Part shown: piece by piece, positions 6,138 through 6,677 of the stretch
How positions within the stretch are numbered: position 1 is the first letter of the stretch
How the letters are laid out: each line of letters opens with the position of its first letter
Source: Bacteroidetes bacterium SW_11_45_7
GTDB lineage: Bacteria > Bacteroidota > Bacteroidia > Chitinophagales > SW-11-45-7
Reading direction: 5' to 3'
Assembly: GCA_003022985.1 (NCBI GenBank)
Contig: PXTV01000122.1
Span: forward strand, 1 to 6,677
Length of the DNA stretch: 6,677 nucleotides
The notes under the pieces: generated by a model
Seen by the model: only the letters and a program-made list of their open reading frames with translations
Databases searched by the model: none
Told to the model about the DNA's origin: nothing
Program-made: the position numbers and the translations under genes

Positions 6138-6677
6138 ATGATCGAGCAAATACTGTTTGCAATAGCCGTATTAGCTACAATTCTCTTTTTTCTAAGAAGT
6201 GCGCGCATTATAGCAAGAAATATCAACCTTGGACGTCCATATGGATCCTATGGTCAACACAAAGAACGTATAAAAAAGTTTCTTGCTCTTTCATTTGGCC
6301 ATAAGAAAATGTTTAAAAGGCCGATTGCTGCCCTAATGCACTTATTTATTTTGTTAGGGTTTTTTTTCATCAACGTGGAGCTGATCGAAATCTTTATTGA
6401 TGGCTTTGCCGGAACTCATCGGATTCTTTCCAATTACACCACCGGCATTTATAATTTTTTCGTTTTCATAGGTGAAGTCCTTGCGGTCTTGGTTATTGTG
6501 GCCTCAGTGGTTTTCCTCTATCGCAGGAATGTTAAAAAGGTGAAGCGGTTTCAGGGTTACGAGATTAGCTATTGGTCAAAGGTTGATGCAAATGTGGATC
6601 TGGCGGCAGTTATTTTGCTCATGGTTGGTTTTCTCGCTATGAATGCCGGTGATGCTGTCTTGTTCTCCATGCCAAGT
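6138..6677 (+). CDS. Membrane (Fe-S)-binding oxidoreductase, N-terminal part, cut by window end
   Basis: The frame is open from ATG 6138 to the last base (180 codons), so the gene continues beyond the window. The visible part is an integral membrane domain with hydrophobic segments at about residues 2-20, 63-85, 104-129 and 151-170. Histidines at 68 (ALMHLFILLGF) and 94 (GTHRIL) are possible haem ligands, as in NarI-like membrane domains. The pattern KKMFKRPIAALMH...IEIFIDG...GTHR matches the N-terminus of Bacteroidota (Fe-S)-binding proteins, in which this membrane part is fused to a HdrD/GlpC-like domain with two 4Fe-4S centres and CCG motifs. Those metal-binding domains would lie past the window and are not seen. 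The likely role is electron transfer between a soluble donor (possibly an electron-transfer flavoprotein) and the quinone pool; that is inference. The gene is divergent from the protease, and its start is supported by AAAGGA at 6124-6129. Confidence 0.87.
   Translation, partial: MIEQILFAIAVLATILFFLRSARIIARNINLGRPYGSYGQHKERIKKFLALSFGHKKMFKRPIAALMHLFILLGFFFINVELIEIFIDGFAGTHRILSNYTTGIYNFFVFIGEVLAVLVIVASVVFLYRRNVKKVKRFQGYEISYWSKVDANVDLAAVILLMVGFLAMNAGDAVLFSMPS

Overview
The window looks like a piece of a Bacteroidota chromosome, most plausibly a Cytophagales-type bacterium. The clearest sign is a secreted subtilase ending in a type IX secretion (T9SS) C-terminal sorting domain, a system confined to this phylum. 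Other signs are weak Shine-Dalgarno use, promoter-like motifs resembling TAnnTTTG, and the protein types present. The phylum call rests on protein features; the order is inference. It reads as an ordinary chromosomal segment. I see no mobile element, tRNA, rRNA or CRISPR array, and no defence or otherwise novel multi-gene system.

Layout. (1) Bases 1-3018, plus strand: an envelope-polysaccharide-like cluster. It begins with the C-terminal part of a Gfo/Idh/MocA sugar-nucleotide-type dehydrogenase, cut by the window start. Next is an uncharacterised, probably exported beta-rich protein. Last is a polyprenyl-phosphate sugar-1-phosphate transferase (initiating glycosyltransferase) that has been split in two by an apparent internal deletion plus frameshift near 2229-2240. 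(2) Bases 3019-3125: a short convergent intergenic gap with a hairpin plus T-run that suits a terminator for the plus-strand genes. (3) Bases 3126-6019, minus strand: a large secreted S8 protease (promoter-proximal) followed after 50 bp by a PyrR-like phosphoribosyltransferase. They may share a transcript, with no evident functional link. (4) Bases 6020-6137: a divergent intergenic region with a candidate promoter in each direction. (5) Bases 6138-6677, plus strand: the N-terminal membrane part of a respiratory-type (Fe-S)-binding oxidoreductase, running off the window end.

How the genes fit together: the dehydrogenase would modify a nucleotide sugar. The transferase would load a sugar-1-phosphate onto the lipid carrier to start a surface glycan. 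The middle protein is linked to them only by position. The protease, phosphoribosyltransferase and Fe-S protein belong to separate processes (extracellular proteolysis, pyrimidine/nucleotide salvage, membrane electron transfer). The most notable observation is the broken transferase. Next are the cysteine-free, oddly started middle gene and the multi-module architecture of the protease.
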